Positions 25,691-33,384 of a stretch of 45,681 bases of DNA are shown here, piece after piece. Source of the stretch: Fusobacterium sp. SYSU M8D902. GTDB lineage: Bacteria; Fusobacteriota; Fusobacteriia; Fusobacteriales; Fusobacteriaceae. Under the pieces are notes generated by a model. That model made no database searches. It saw only the letters and a program-made list of their open reading frames with translations, and was not told the DNA's origin. The translations under genes and the position numbers were made by a program. Each line of letters begins with the position of its first letter. Position 1 is the first letter of the stretch. Location of the stretch: NCBI RefSeq assembly GCF_040199715.1, contig NZ_JBEFNA010000001.1, positions 240,974 to 286,654 of the forward strand, in the 5' to 3' direction.

Positions 25691-25830
25691 GAACCTCTCC
25701 CACTTAAATTTACTTCGTAATTTTTGAAGTGGGAGCTTCTTCTTGGGAAATAGTTGCTTTTGTTAGCCAACTATATTTACCAAGCTATCCCCGTAGTTCC
25801 TACGGTTCTTTTTATTTTTAGACAACTTGT
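25691..25830 (-). ncRNA. probable omega RNA (reRNA) guide of TnpB
   Basis: By analogy with characterised TnpB systems the guide scaffold spans the tnpB 3' end and the right end. Here three consecutive hairpins occur on the minus strand: CCGTAG/CTACGG (25791-25805), ATAGTTG/CAACTAT (25750-25774) and the right-end stem (25697-25735). The guide would be the flanking sequence immediately beyond the right end, now the PRD regulator gene. Boundaries are approximate. Confidence 0.5.
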
Positions 25831-26957
25831 CTTATTCTTAGTCCTTCAGCTAGTATATTTTTACTTGCATTTATATCTCTATCGTGGTGTGTATTACAAA
25901 TTGGACAAGTCCACTCTCTTATATCAAGAGTTTTCTTGCAAGCTCTATGACCACATACAGAGCATATTTGACTTGATGGATATAGTCTATCTATTTTTAT
26001 TAGTTCTTTGCCATACCATTTCGCCTTATACTCAAGTTTATTTACAAAACTAGCCCAAGATACATCTGCGATAGATTTTGCTAATTTATGATTATGAAGT
26101 AATCCTTTTGTATTTAAGTTTTCAATACAAATAATATCGTGGCTTTTGATAATATATGTACTTAACTTATTTAAGAAATCTATTCTCATATTCATAATTT
26201 TTTCGTGTATCTTAGCTACTTTAATTCTTTGTTTTTGATAGTTTTTACTTTCTCTTAATTTTCTATTTTCTTTCTTAGCTAATAAAGCTCTTCTTGAAAG
26301 TTTTCTCTGTTCTTTTCTTAATTTATCTTCTAGTTGCTTTCTAAATTTAAGATTTTTTATTTTCTCTCCAGTAGATAAAATAGCCATATCTTTAATACCT
26401 AAATCAATTCCTACTGCTGAATTTGTTTTAGGTAGTTCTTCTATATCTGTTTCACACAAAAGAGAGATAAAATATTTTCCACTTCCTTTGCGTGAAATAG
26501 TAGCAGATTTTACTTTGCCTTTTATTTCTCTCTGCACTTTTACTTTTATTAATTCTTTCAATTTTGGAAGTTTTAACCAATTTTCAAAAATATTTACAGT
26601 TCCATTTTGATTATTAGTCGTATAACTTTGTACAGGATTTTTCTTGGATTTGAATTTAGGAAAGCCTACTGACTTATCTCTAAAAAAGTTTTTATATGCT
26701 TTATCTAGATTCATTTGAGCATTAGCAAGAGCAAGACTATCAACTTCTTTTAGAAATTCATATTCTTTTTTATATTTTGCAGGGGTAGGATATTTTATTT
26801 TTTTATCAACATTACCCTTACTCTCCTCATATGCTTTAAGTCTATCATTTAGCATAAGATTATAGATAAGGCGAACACAACCAAAAGTTTTACTAAAAAA
26901 TATTTTTTGTTCTTCGCTTGGATAAATTCTAAATTTATATGCTTTTAGCTGTTTCAT
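25818..26957 (-). CDS. tnpB: TnpB RNA-guided nuclease (IS200/IS605 family)
   Basis: 379 aa and apparently complete. The RuvC-like catalytic residues are present: Asp185 in VGIDLGIKD, Glu279 in IENLNTKG, Asp361 in HHDRDINASKN. The zinc ribbon is CSVC (332/335) and CPIC (351/354). The N-terminal helix-turn-helix (KAYKFRIYPSEEQ) is intact. TnpB cleaves DNA guided by an RNA made from the element's right end, which favours retention of the element. AAGGAGG precedes the ATG. It lies directly downstream of the tnpA remnant in the same orientation. Confidence 0.95.
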   Translation of the reverse strand: MKQLKAYKFRIYPSEEQKIFFSKTFGCVRLIYNLMLNDRLKAYEESKGNVDKKIKYPTPAKYKKEYEFLKEVDSLALANAQMNLDKAYKNFFRDKSVGFPKFKSKKNPVQSYTTNNQNGTVNIFENWLKLPKLKELIKVKVQREIKGKVKSATISRKGSGKYFISLLCETDIEELPKTNSAVGIDLGIKDMAILSTGEKIKNLKFRKQLEDKLRKEQRKLSRRALLAKKENRKLRESKNYQKQRIKVAKIHEKIMNMRIDFLNKLSTYIIKSHDIICIENLNTKGLLHNHKLAKSIADVSWASFVNKLEYKAKWYGKELIKIDRLYPSSQICSVCGHRACKKTLDIREWTCPICNTHHDRDINASKNILAEGLRIRQVV

Positions 26958-26976
26958 TAGTCTACCTCCTTCAAAA

Positions 26977-27167
26977 TTATTTACTCTTTTGTCCTTGTTC
27001 CTCTATATACTTTTTTATGACTTCAACTGGAGCTCCTCCAGTGGTCAACAAACAAAAACTTTTAGATCAAAACATTTCTTTCCAAAGATATTTTTTTGTA
27101 TATGGAAATTCTTTTTTTATTATTAATACAGCAAAAATACTGAATGACAATTACTATCTAATTCCAT
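26977..27167 (-). pseudogene. tnpA (Y1 transposase) remnant with internal deletion, frameshift and nonsense codon
   Basis: The first 14 codons (MELDSNCHSVFLLY, with AGGAGTG before the ATG at 27167) match the start of IS200-type TnpA and then hit stops. In another frame the C-terminus survives: KKYLWKEMF, stop, SKSFCLLTTGGAPVEVIKKY, IEEQGQKSK, stop. The internal stop is where the family has Trp (TGG to TGA). About 70 central codons, including the HUH motif and probably the catalytic Tyr, are gone, so there is no transposase. Confidence 0.85.
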
Positions 27168-27247
27168 TGCTTTCACTCCTATTTTTATATACCTACTGAT
27201 TATGTTATATCACTTTATCTTCTAAAAGGCAATAGAGCAATTCATCG

Positions 27248-27268
27248 CACCACCTATAGAGGTGGGTG
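27248..27268 (-). repeat. left-end subterminal hairpin of the IS element
   Basis: Imperfect palindrome CACCACCT-ATAG-AGGTGG(G)TG with one bulged G, 11 bp inside the inferred left border. IS200/IS605 transposases recognise such hairpins as single-stranded DNA. Confidence 0.7.
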
Positions 27269-27279
27269 ACTTCTTGCTC

Positions 27280-28422
27280 GTTAAGTTAACCCTTCTAAAT
27301 AAGAGAGATAATAAGATTATAGAAAACTTCATATATTTTGAAGAGAGTGGAGATGATGGAGATACATATGATTACTCTCCACCTATTATTGATAATAGGG
27401 CAATTACACAGATCTCTGATGAAGATGTTGAAATAAAAAATGGAACTCTTGTCAAGTTGATGAAACTTAAAGGAGTTATACATTCAAGTAACTCTTTAGA
27501 GGAAAGAGAGAAATATATATTCAATGGAAAAACTCCATATGAATTGAGAATTGAATTAGATAACTCAAACAACATCAAATTTCATATTGAGATAGAAAAC
27601 AATAGTAAGGATCATAGAATAAGAGTCATAGCAAATACTGGTTTAACTTCTAACACTTCCATAGCTGATACTCCGTTTGGAACTATCGAAAGAGAGAGCA
27701 ATCCTATCAGTTTAAAAAATTGGAAGGAGTTAAAATGGAAGGAGGAGCCTACTCCTATATATCCTTTTATCAACTTTGTATCACTTAGATCTAAAGAGGG
27801 AGCTATGAGTATCTTAGCTAAGGGAATTAAAGAGTATGAGATAATTGAAAATAATAAGATCTCCCTAACTCTATTTAGAAGTATTGGATTCTTAGGTAAG
27901 CCTGATTTAATCAGAAGACCTGGAGTAGCTTCTGGACAGGAGTTTAAATATATTGAGACACCTGATAGTCAACTTTTGAAAAAAATGATTTTTAAGTTTG
28001 CAATTAGATTTGATAAAGAATATAATAGTAATATAATTAAAAGAGAGTATCAAAAATATGCTGTGTCAACATTGGACTACCAAATTCAAGAGTTAAATAG
28101 ATTTACAAATACATTAAAATATTTTGTTATGCACCCTCTAAAAACTAAACTTAATAGATTTAACAATCTAATCAACTTAGATAGTAGTAGTTTAAGTTTT
28201 TCAGCTATTGTTCCTATTGATGAAAATAGTTATGTTTTAAGATTGGTAAATACTTGTGAAAGAATAGAGACTACAACAATAAATATAGAGTTTGGAAGCA
28301 ACTATGAAAGAGTGAATATGCTCTATGAAAAGATAGGTGAAAACTCTAAAATTAAAGCTGGAAAGATAGCTTTAAAAGATATTAAACCTGGTGAAGTGAT
28401 TAACTTAAAAATTTATAGATAA
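27280..28422 (+). pseudogene. GH38 alpha-mannosidase, C-terminal part only
   Basis: About 380 residues remain of a protein usually ~880-900 aa long. The conserved FEESGDDGDTYDYSPP segment (about 20 residues after the IS border) and the following beta-sandwich regions match the C-terminal domain of GH38 mannosidases such as MngB. The catalytic domain (Asp nucleophile, zinc site) is wholly missing, cut at the left end of the IS200/IS605 element. The frame is open after the border and could be read from a GTG at 27262 inside the IS, but there is no active site. It was probably the promoter-proximal surviving gene of the GH38-GH1-ROK-MupG operon. Confidence 0.85.
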
Positions 28423-28434
28423 AGGAGTAAGGTT

Positions 28435-29811
28435 ATGATTAAATTTAAAGAGAATTTTTATTTTGGAAGTGCCTCTTCTGCCACTCAAAGTGAAGGAGCT
28501 TGGAAAGAAGATGGAAAGGGAGAGAATATTTGGGACTACTGGTATGAGACAGAAACATTTAGATTTCATAATGGTGTAGGTCCAGCTGATGCCTCAACAT
28601 TTTATAAAAACTATAAAAAAGATATTCAACTTTTAAAAGAAACAGGACATAACTCTTTTAGATTTTCTATAAGTTGGTCAAGAATGTTTCCTAATGGATT
28701 TGGAGAGGTAAATCCTAAGGCTATTGAGTTTTATAACAATGTTATCAATGAACTACTAGCTAATGGTATTGAACCTTTTGTAAATCTATTCCACTTTGAT
28801 ATGCCTATGTGTATGCAAAATATAGGTGGTTGGGAAAATAGAGAGGTTGTTGACCACTATGCTAACTTTGCAAAAACTTGTTTTATAAATTTTGGTGACA
28901 GAGTTAAAAGATGGTTTACTTTTAATGAGCCAATAGTTCACGTTGAGTGTGGTTACCTATTAGGTTATCACTACCCTTATAAGGTAGATTCTAAAGCTGC
29001 TGTACAAGTTGCTTATCACACTGCTTTAGCAAGTGCCTTAGCAATAAAAAATTACAGAGAATTGAAGCTTGAAGGAAAAGTTGGTATTATCTTAAATCTT
29101 TCTCCTTGCTATCCTAGAAGTGAAAACAAATGGGATGTAAAGGCAGGATTTATAGCTGACCTATTTGCTAATAGAAGTTTCTTAGATCCAGCAGTTAAAG
29201 GTAAATTTCCAACTGAATTGATAGAGATCATTAAAGAGCATGATTTGATGCCTGAATATACTTCTGAAGATTTAGAGATCATTGAAAAAAATACTGTTGA
29301 TTTCTTAGGTGTAAACTACTATCAACCTAGAAGAGTTGCAGCTAGAGCCTCTCTTCCAAATCCAGAAGCACCATTTATGCCTGAATACTATTATGATCAC
29401 TATGCTATGCCTGGAAGAAAGATGAATCCACACAGAGGTTGGGAGATCTATGAAAAAGGAATTTATGATATAGGAATCAACATCAGAGATAACTACAATA
29501 ATATTGAGTGGCTTATCACTGAAAACGGTATGGGAGTAGAGGGAGAAGATAGATTCTTAGTAGATGGTATAATTCAAGATGATTATAGAATAGAGTTCTA
29601 TAAAGATCATTTAACATGGTTACACAGAGCAATTGAAGAGGGATCTAACTGTATAGGATACCAAGTTTGGACATTTATTGATAACTGGTCATGGTTGAAT
29701 GCATATAAAAATAGATATGGTTTAGTTTCTCTAAATCTTGCTACTCAAGAGAGAACTATCAAAAAGAGTGGAAGATGGTTCAAACAACTTTCTGATAATA
29801 AGGGGTTTTAA
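28435..29811 (+). CDS. GH1 family glycosidase (6-phospho-beta-glucosidase/beta-glucosidase)
   Basis: 458 aa, complete (beta/alpha)8 GH1 enzyme. Acid/base Glu165 in TFNEP and nucleophile Glu363 in ITENG are present. Ser419 in NWSWLNAYKNRYG replaces the Glu that binds non-phosphorylated glucose, which favours 6-phospho-glycosides. Tyr428 fits the S-x6-K-x-Y phosphate motif, but the expected Lys position is Asn426, with Lys shifted to 425, so specificity is uncertain. An AAAGGAG site precedes the ATG, 12 bp after the mannosidase stub. Its native promoter was probably lost with the upstream deletion. Confidence 0.88.
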   Translation: MIKFKENFYFGSASSATQSEGAWKEDGKGENIWDYWYETETFRFHNGVGPADASTFYKNYKKDIQLLKETGHNSFRFSISWSRMFPNGFGEVNPKAIEFYNNVINELLANGIEPFVNLFHFDMPMCMQNIGGWENREVVDHYANFAKTCFINFGDRVKRWFTFNEPIVHVECGYLLGYHYPYKVDSKAAVQVAYHTALASALAIKNYRELKLEGKVGIILNLSPCYPRSENKWDVKAGFIADLFANRSFLDPAVKGKFPTELIEIIKEHDLMPEYTSEDLEIIEKNTVDFLGVNYYQPRRVAARASLPNPEAPFMPEYYYDHYAMPGRKMNPHRGWEIYEKGIYDIGINIRDNYNNIEWLITENGMGVEGEDRFLVDGIIQDDYRIEFYKDHLTWLHRAIEEGSNCIGYQVWTFIDNWSWLNAYKNRYGLVSLNLATQERTIKKSGRWFKQLSDNKGF

Positions 29812-30695
29812 TGATGGAAAATTACTTAGTTTTTGATATGGGTGGAAGTTCTATAAAATATGGAATTTTAAATGGTAATGGAGATATCCTAAATAACTCC
29901 TCTTTTAAAACTCCAGCAACTTTAGATGAATTATATTCAAAAATTTTAGAGATTAAAAATAACTGTGAAAAGTATAATATCTGTGGTGTGGCTCTTAGTT
30001 GTCCTGGAGCTGTAAACAGTGATATAGGTACAATAGATGGTGTCAGTGCTATACCATATATTCACGGTCCAAATCTTAAAATTGATTTAGAATCACTATT
30101 GAATTTAAAAGTTGAGCTTGAAAATGATGCTAACTGTGCTGCTCTTGCTGAAGTTTGGATAGGTGAAGCTAAAGAAAATAAAGATGTAGTTTTTATTGTT
30201 ATTGGAACAGGAATAGGTGGAGCAATTGTTAAGGATAAAAAAATACATAAGGGAAAACACCTCTATGCTGGAGAGTTTGGAATTATGTATTTTGAAAATG
30301 AACCAGGAATACCAGGAGTATGGGGTTATAACTCAATGGGACAGTTAGTACTTAGACTTTCTAAAAAACTCAATAAAGAGGTAGATGGTGTAGAGATATT
30401 TAGACTTGCTGAAATTGAGAAAAATCCCGTTGTTTTAGAAGAGTTAGATAGATGGTATAGTAACTTAGCTAAGGGTATTTTCTCTATTCAATATATCTAT
30501 GATCCAGAAAAAATAGTAATTGGTGGGGGAATTAGTAGCAATCTAAAAATTCTATCTGGAATTAGAAATAAAATGAATGAGCTAATATCTAAGATTGAAG
30601 TTGCTCAAATAGTTCCTGATATTCAAGTTTGTAAATTTAATAACAATGCAAATTTAATAGGTGCACTGTATAATTTTTTAGAGCATAGAAAGTAA
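29811..30695 (+). CDS. ROK-family sugar kinase
   Basis: 294 aa. The N-terminal phosphate loop is DMGGSSIKYG (about 9-18); the sugar-binding ELENDANCAALAE contains the catalytic Asp, followed by IGTGIGGAIV. The usual ROK zinc motif CxCGxxGCxE is absent, as in beta-glucoside kinases such as BglK. It probably phosphorylates an imported or released hexose or disaccharide. Its ATG overlaps the GH1 stop codon by one base (TAATG), indicating translational coupling. Confidence 0.88.
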   Translation: MMENYLVFDMGGSSIKYGILNGNGDILNNSSFKTPATLDELYSKILEIKNNCEKYNICGVALSCPGAVNSDIGTIDGVSAIPYIHGPNLKIDLESLLNLKVELENDANCAALAEVWIGEAKENKDVVFIVIGTGIGGAIVKDKKIHKGKHLYAGEFGIMYFENEPGIPGVWGYNSMGQLVLRLSKKLNKEVDGVEIFRLAEIEKNPVVLEELDRWYSNLAKGIFSIQYIYDPEKIVIGGGISSNLKILSGIRNKMNELISKIEVAQIVPDIQVCKFNNNANLIGALYNFLEHRK

Positions 30696-30710
30696 TTATG
30701 GAGGGTTAAA

Positions 30711-31796
30711 ATGAGAGAGTTAGGAATTTCTATATATCCAGGTCACTCTAAAATAGAGGAGGATAAGGAATATATAAAATTAGCAGCAAAATATGGATTT
30801 ACAAGAATTTTTACCTGCTTACTATCAGTTGAAGGTGACAAAGAAAAAATTATAGAAAACTTCAAAGAAACAATAAACTATGCAAACTCATTTGGATTTA
30901 AAGTTGTTGCAGATATAAATCCAAAGGTATTTACAGAATTAAACATTTCATACAATGATTTAAGCTTTTTTAAGGAGCTGGGAGTCTATGGAATCCGTTT
31001 AGATAATGGATTTACAGGAAATGAAGAATCTCTTATGAGTTACAATGAATATAACTTAAAAATTGAGATAAATATGAGTAACAGTACTAGATACCTAGAT
31101 ACTATTATGGACTATAAGCCTAATAAATATAATCTATTAGGTTGCCATAACTTCTATCCACATCTTTATACAGGATTAGGTAGAGAGTATTTTAGAGTAT
31201 GCAATCAAAACTTTATGAAATATGGTCTAGTAACCTCTGCTTTTGTCAACTCTCAAAATGCAACTTTTGGACCTTGGCCTGTAAAAGAGGGAATGTGTAC
31301 ATTAGAGGAGCATAGAGATATGCCTATTGAAGTAGCTGCTAAGGATCTATTTAAAGAGGGAATAAATACTGTAATCATCTCTAACTGCTATGCTAGTGAA
31401 GAGGAGTTAAAAAAATTAGGTGAATTGAAAAGAGATCTACTCGATCTATCAGTTATCTTAGTTGACAATATTCCAGCTATTGAAAAGGAGATAGTATTAA
31501 ATACTCTCCACTACAATAGAGGAGATGTGAGTGATCTAGTTATTAGATCTAGCCAACCAAGAGTTAAGTATAAAGATCATCACTTCCAATTATTTAATCC
31601 TGTAGACATAAAAAGAGGGGATATTATAATTGATAGCTCTCTTTATGGAACATATGCTGGAGAACTACAAATAGCTAAAAAGGATATTAAAAATACAGGG
31701 AAAACAAATGTTGTAGGAAGAGTTAGGGAGGAAGAGATCTATCTTTTAGACAGTATTGCTCCTTGGGAAAAATTCATATTAAAAGAGATTAAGTAA
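30711..31796 (+). CDS. MupG/DUF871 family TIM-barrel glycosidase
   Basis: 361 aa. The opening RELGISIYPGHSKIEEDKEY and the ECMN-like segment NLLGCHNFYPHLYTGLG identify the DUF871 barrel. The C-terminal ~110 residues (RSSQPRVKYKDHHFQLFNPV onward) form its beta-rich domain. A characterised member, MupG, hydrolyses 6-phospho-N-acetylmuramyl disaccharide; others have unknown substrates in PTS sugar operons. GGAGGG precedes the ATG. Last gene of the operon, 15 bp after the kinase. It likely acts on a phosphorylated glycoside with the GH1 enzyme. Confidence 0.85.
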   Translation: MRELGISIYPGHSKIEEDKEYIKLAAKYGFTRIFTCLLSVEGDKEKIIENFKETINYANSFGFKVVADINPKVFTELNISYNDLSFFKELGVYGIRLDNGFTGNEESLMSYNEYNLKIEINMSNSTRYLDTIMDYKPNKYNLLGCHNFYPHLYTGLGREYFRVCNQNFMKYGLVTSAFVNSQNATFGPWPVKEGMCTLEEHRDMPIEVAAKDLFKEGINTVIISNCYASEEELKKLGELKRDLLDLSVILVDNIPAIEKEIVLNTLHYNRGDVSDLVIRSSQPRVKYKDHHFQLFNPVDIKRGDIIIDSSLYGTYAGELQIAKKDIKNTGKTNVVGRVREEEIYLLDSIAPWEKFILKEIK

Positions 31797-31818
31797 AAAT
31801 AGAATAGTTTCAATATAT

Positions 31819-31885
31819 AAGAGAAAAATTTACTTTTAGTTGCTAGTATTTACAATATGCATTGGAGTAAGTTTTTCTCTTTTCT
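31819..31885 (+). terminator. long-arm hairpin after the mupG-like gene
   Basis: AAGAGAAAAATTTACT (31819-31834) pairs with AGTAAGTTTTTCTCTT (31866-31881) with one mismatch around a 31-nt loop, then T-rich. Its arms and loop size resemble the hairpin at 24291-24353. The loop contains UAG-UUGC-UAG (31837-31846). Confidence 0.6.
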
Positions 31886-31991
31886 TTTCTCCCTAAAATT
31901 GAATCTCCTCTTTTTATATAAATACTTGAAGATATTTTTATAAATTTTTGATATAATATATGTAGAATGACCTAGAAAGTGAGGAGAATTT

Positions 31992-32411
31992 ATGCAATAT
32001 AAAAGTAAAGATATAGCAAAAGTATCTGTGGAGATGGCTATGAGTAGTCGTGAAGAGGAGCAGGAGCTAAAAGAAAAATATATAAAAAAGGGAATTAAAA
32101 CTGCAGCTGTGGATATTGGTGGAAATGTTGTAGAATCTATTCCCAAAATACTTGAAAGAACCTTGGTGGCAGCTAAAAGAAATGGTCTTATAAGTGAGTC
32201 TCATGTATATGAGGGGGCTGTTACTGGAGCAACTAGAGAGGCTATTGATCAGATTCTAGATAAATCAGTAGGATTTAATGTAGGGGGAAAAATAGGTATA
32301 GCAAGATGTCAAGAGCATCTATCTGTCTGTATTTTTTTAACAATAGGAATGTTTAGACTTGATGAAGTGGTAATTGGACTTGGACACAGAGCCGTACCTT
32401 GTGAGTCATAA
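31992..32411 (+). CDS. hutP: HutP-like RNA-binding antiterminator protein
   Basis: 139 aa, close to the 148 aa of B. subtilis HutP. The family-typical C-terminal half is clear: VGGKIGIARCQEHLSVCIFL and IGLGHRAVPCES, preceded by a helical SREEEQELKEKYIKKG segment. HutP binds UAG-repeat RNA in the presence of histidine and divalent metal, and prevents termination. GTGAGGAG precedes the ATG; TATAAT at 31952-31957 is a likely -10. No histidine-utilisation gene is nearby, so it must act on a distant transcript or on a non-hut target. Confidence 0.85.
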   Translation: MQYKSKDIAKVSVEMAMSSREEEQELKEKYIKKGIKTAAVDIGGNVVESIPKILERTLVAAKRNGLISESHVYEGAVTGATREAIDQILDKSVGFNVGGKIGIARCQEHLSVCIFLTIGMFRLDEVVIGLGHRAVPCES

Positions 32412-32428
32412 ATATTGTTAAATTAAAT

Positions 32429-32457
32429 TTGACAAAACTATTTTATAAGTGTATGAT
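32429..32457 (+). promoter_or_regulatory. promoter of the mrp-like gene
   Basis: Perfect TTGACA (32429-32434), 17-bp spacer, TATGAT (32452-32457). It is immediately downstream of the hutP stop, so the two genes are not a strict operon. Confidence 0.75.
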
Positions 32458-32496
32458 TGAGTATAGTATTAATTGTTAATTTAAGGAGGAAATATA

Positions 32497-33321
32497 ATGT
32501 CAAATTGTAGTACTTGTCCTTCAGGTAGCACTTGTACAAAGGACAAAGAAAGTTGTGGGATTGTTAATAATCCATTAAATCATATAAAAAATGTAATCGG
32601 TATTATGAGTGGTAAGGGTGGAGTAGGAAAATCTACTGTTACAACTCTATTTGCTAAAGAATTAGCTAAAAAAGGGTATAAAGTAGGAATAATGGATGCT
32701 GATATTACAGGTCCTAGTATCCCTAGATTGATGGGAGTTAGTGGTCAAATGGCTACTGGAGATGGAACTAATATCATTCCTGTTACTTCTAAAGAGGGTA
32801 TAAAAATAATATCTCTAAATCTATTACTACAAGATGAGAGCCAACCTGTTGTTTGGAGAGGTTCTATCATAAGTAGTGCTGTTAAACAGTTCTGGGAAGA
32901 GGTACTATGGGGAGAATTAGATTATCTTCTAATCGATATGCCTCCAGGAACAGGTGATGTTGCTCTTACTGTTATGCAATCTACACCTATCAATGGAATA
33001 GTAATGGTATCTGTTCCTCAAGATATGGTATCTATGATAGTTGCAAAAGCCGTTAATATGACTAAAAAACTAAATGTTCCTGTTATTGGAGTTGTAGAAA
33101 ATATGAGTTACATTGTTTGTCCAGGTTGTGAAACTAAGATCAGTTTCCACGAAGAGAGTGGAGCTCACGATTTCCTAAAAGAGATGGGATTAACTCTTCT
33201 TGGAGAACTTCCAATGACTAAAGGTTTTGCAAGAATGACTACAGGTCAAGAGTGTGAAGATTCAGCTAAATTATTCGCACCTATAACTGATAAAATTCTT
33301 GAAGAGATCTCTAAATTATAG
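32497..33321 (+). CDS. Mrp/Nbp35-family Fe-S cluster carrier ATPase
   Basis: 274 aa. Deviant Walker A MSGKGGVGKSTV (about 37-48), switch motif DADITGPSIPRLMG, DMPPGTGDVALT, and the C-terminal CPGC that binds a bridging Fe-S cluster in the dimer. The N-terminus is unusual in carrying four cysteines (C4, C7, C13, C20); the CxxCx5C spacing resembles the ferredoxin-like signature of Nbp35. It probably delivers Fe-S clusters to apoproteins in the cytoplasm. Strong AAGGAGG ribosome site, own promoter and terminator. Confidence 0.92.
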   Translation: MSNCSTCPSGSTCTKDKESCGIVNNPLNHIKNVIGIMSGKGGVGKSTVTTLFAKELAKKGYKVGIMDADITGPSIPRLMGVSGQMATGDGTNIIPVTSKEGIKIISLNLLLQDESQPVVWRGSIISSAVKQFWEEVLWGELDYLLIDMPPGTGDVALTVMQSTPINGIVMVSVPQDMVSMIVAKAVNMTKKLNVPVIGVVENMSYIVCPGCETKISFHEESGAHDFLKEMGLTLLGELPMTKGFARMTTGQECEDSAKLFAPITDKILEEISKL

Positions 33322-33331
33322 TAAAAACAAG

Positions 33332-33370
33332 AGGATAGATTGAAGTTTGAACTTCTCTCTATCCTTTTTT
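33332..33370 (+). terminator. terminator of the mrp-like gene
   Basis: Nested hairpin: AGGATAGA with TCTATCCT outside and GAAGTT with AACTTC inside, followed by a T run. Confidence 0.8.
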
Positions 33371-33384
33371 ATTATTTATTCAGT

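Larger units (their letters stand above)
25689..27279 (-). mobile_element. IS200/IS605-family element with intact tnpB and gutted tnpA
   Basis: Its left end (high coordinates) has the subterminal hairpin CACCACCT-ATAG-AGGTGGGTG (27248-27268), and its right end has CTCCCACTT/AAGTGGGAG (25697-25705 and 25727-25735). Both are typical of single-strand-transposing IS200/IS605 ends, which lack terminal inverted repeats. Order on the minus strand: left end, tnpA remnant, tnpB, right end. Exact borders are inferred: the right end after GGTTCAC, the left end next to a tandem TTAACTTAAC. It can only move with TnpA supplied from elsewhere. Confidence 0.85.

Noticed and set aside
25689-25770. N-terminal 28 residues of the PRD regulator frame
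   Set aside because: They are encoded by the right end of the IS element, not by the regulator gene.
26939-27199. Plus-strand 86-aa frame over the tnpA remnant
   Set aside because: It is antisense to recognisable TnpA sequence and hydrophobic only because of AT-rich complement.
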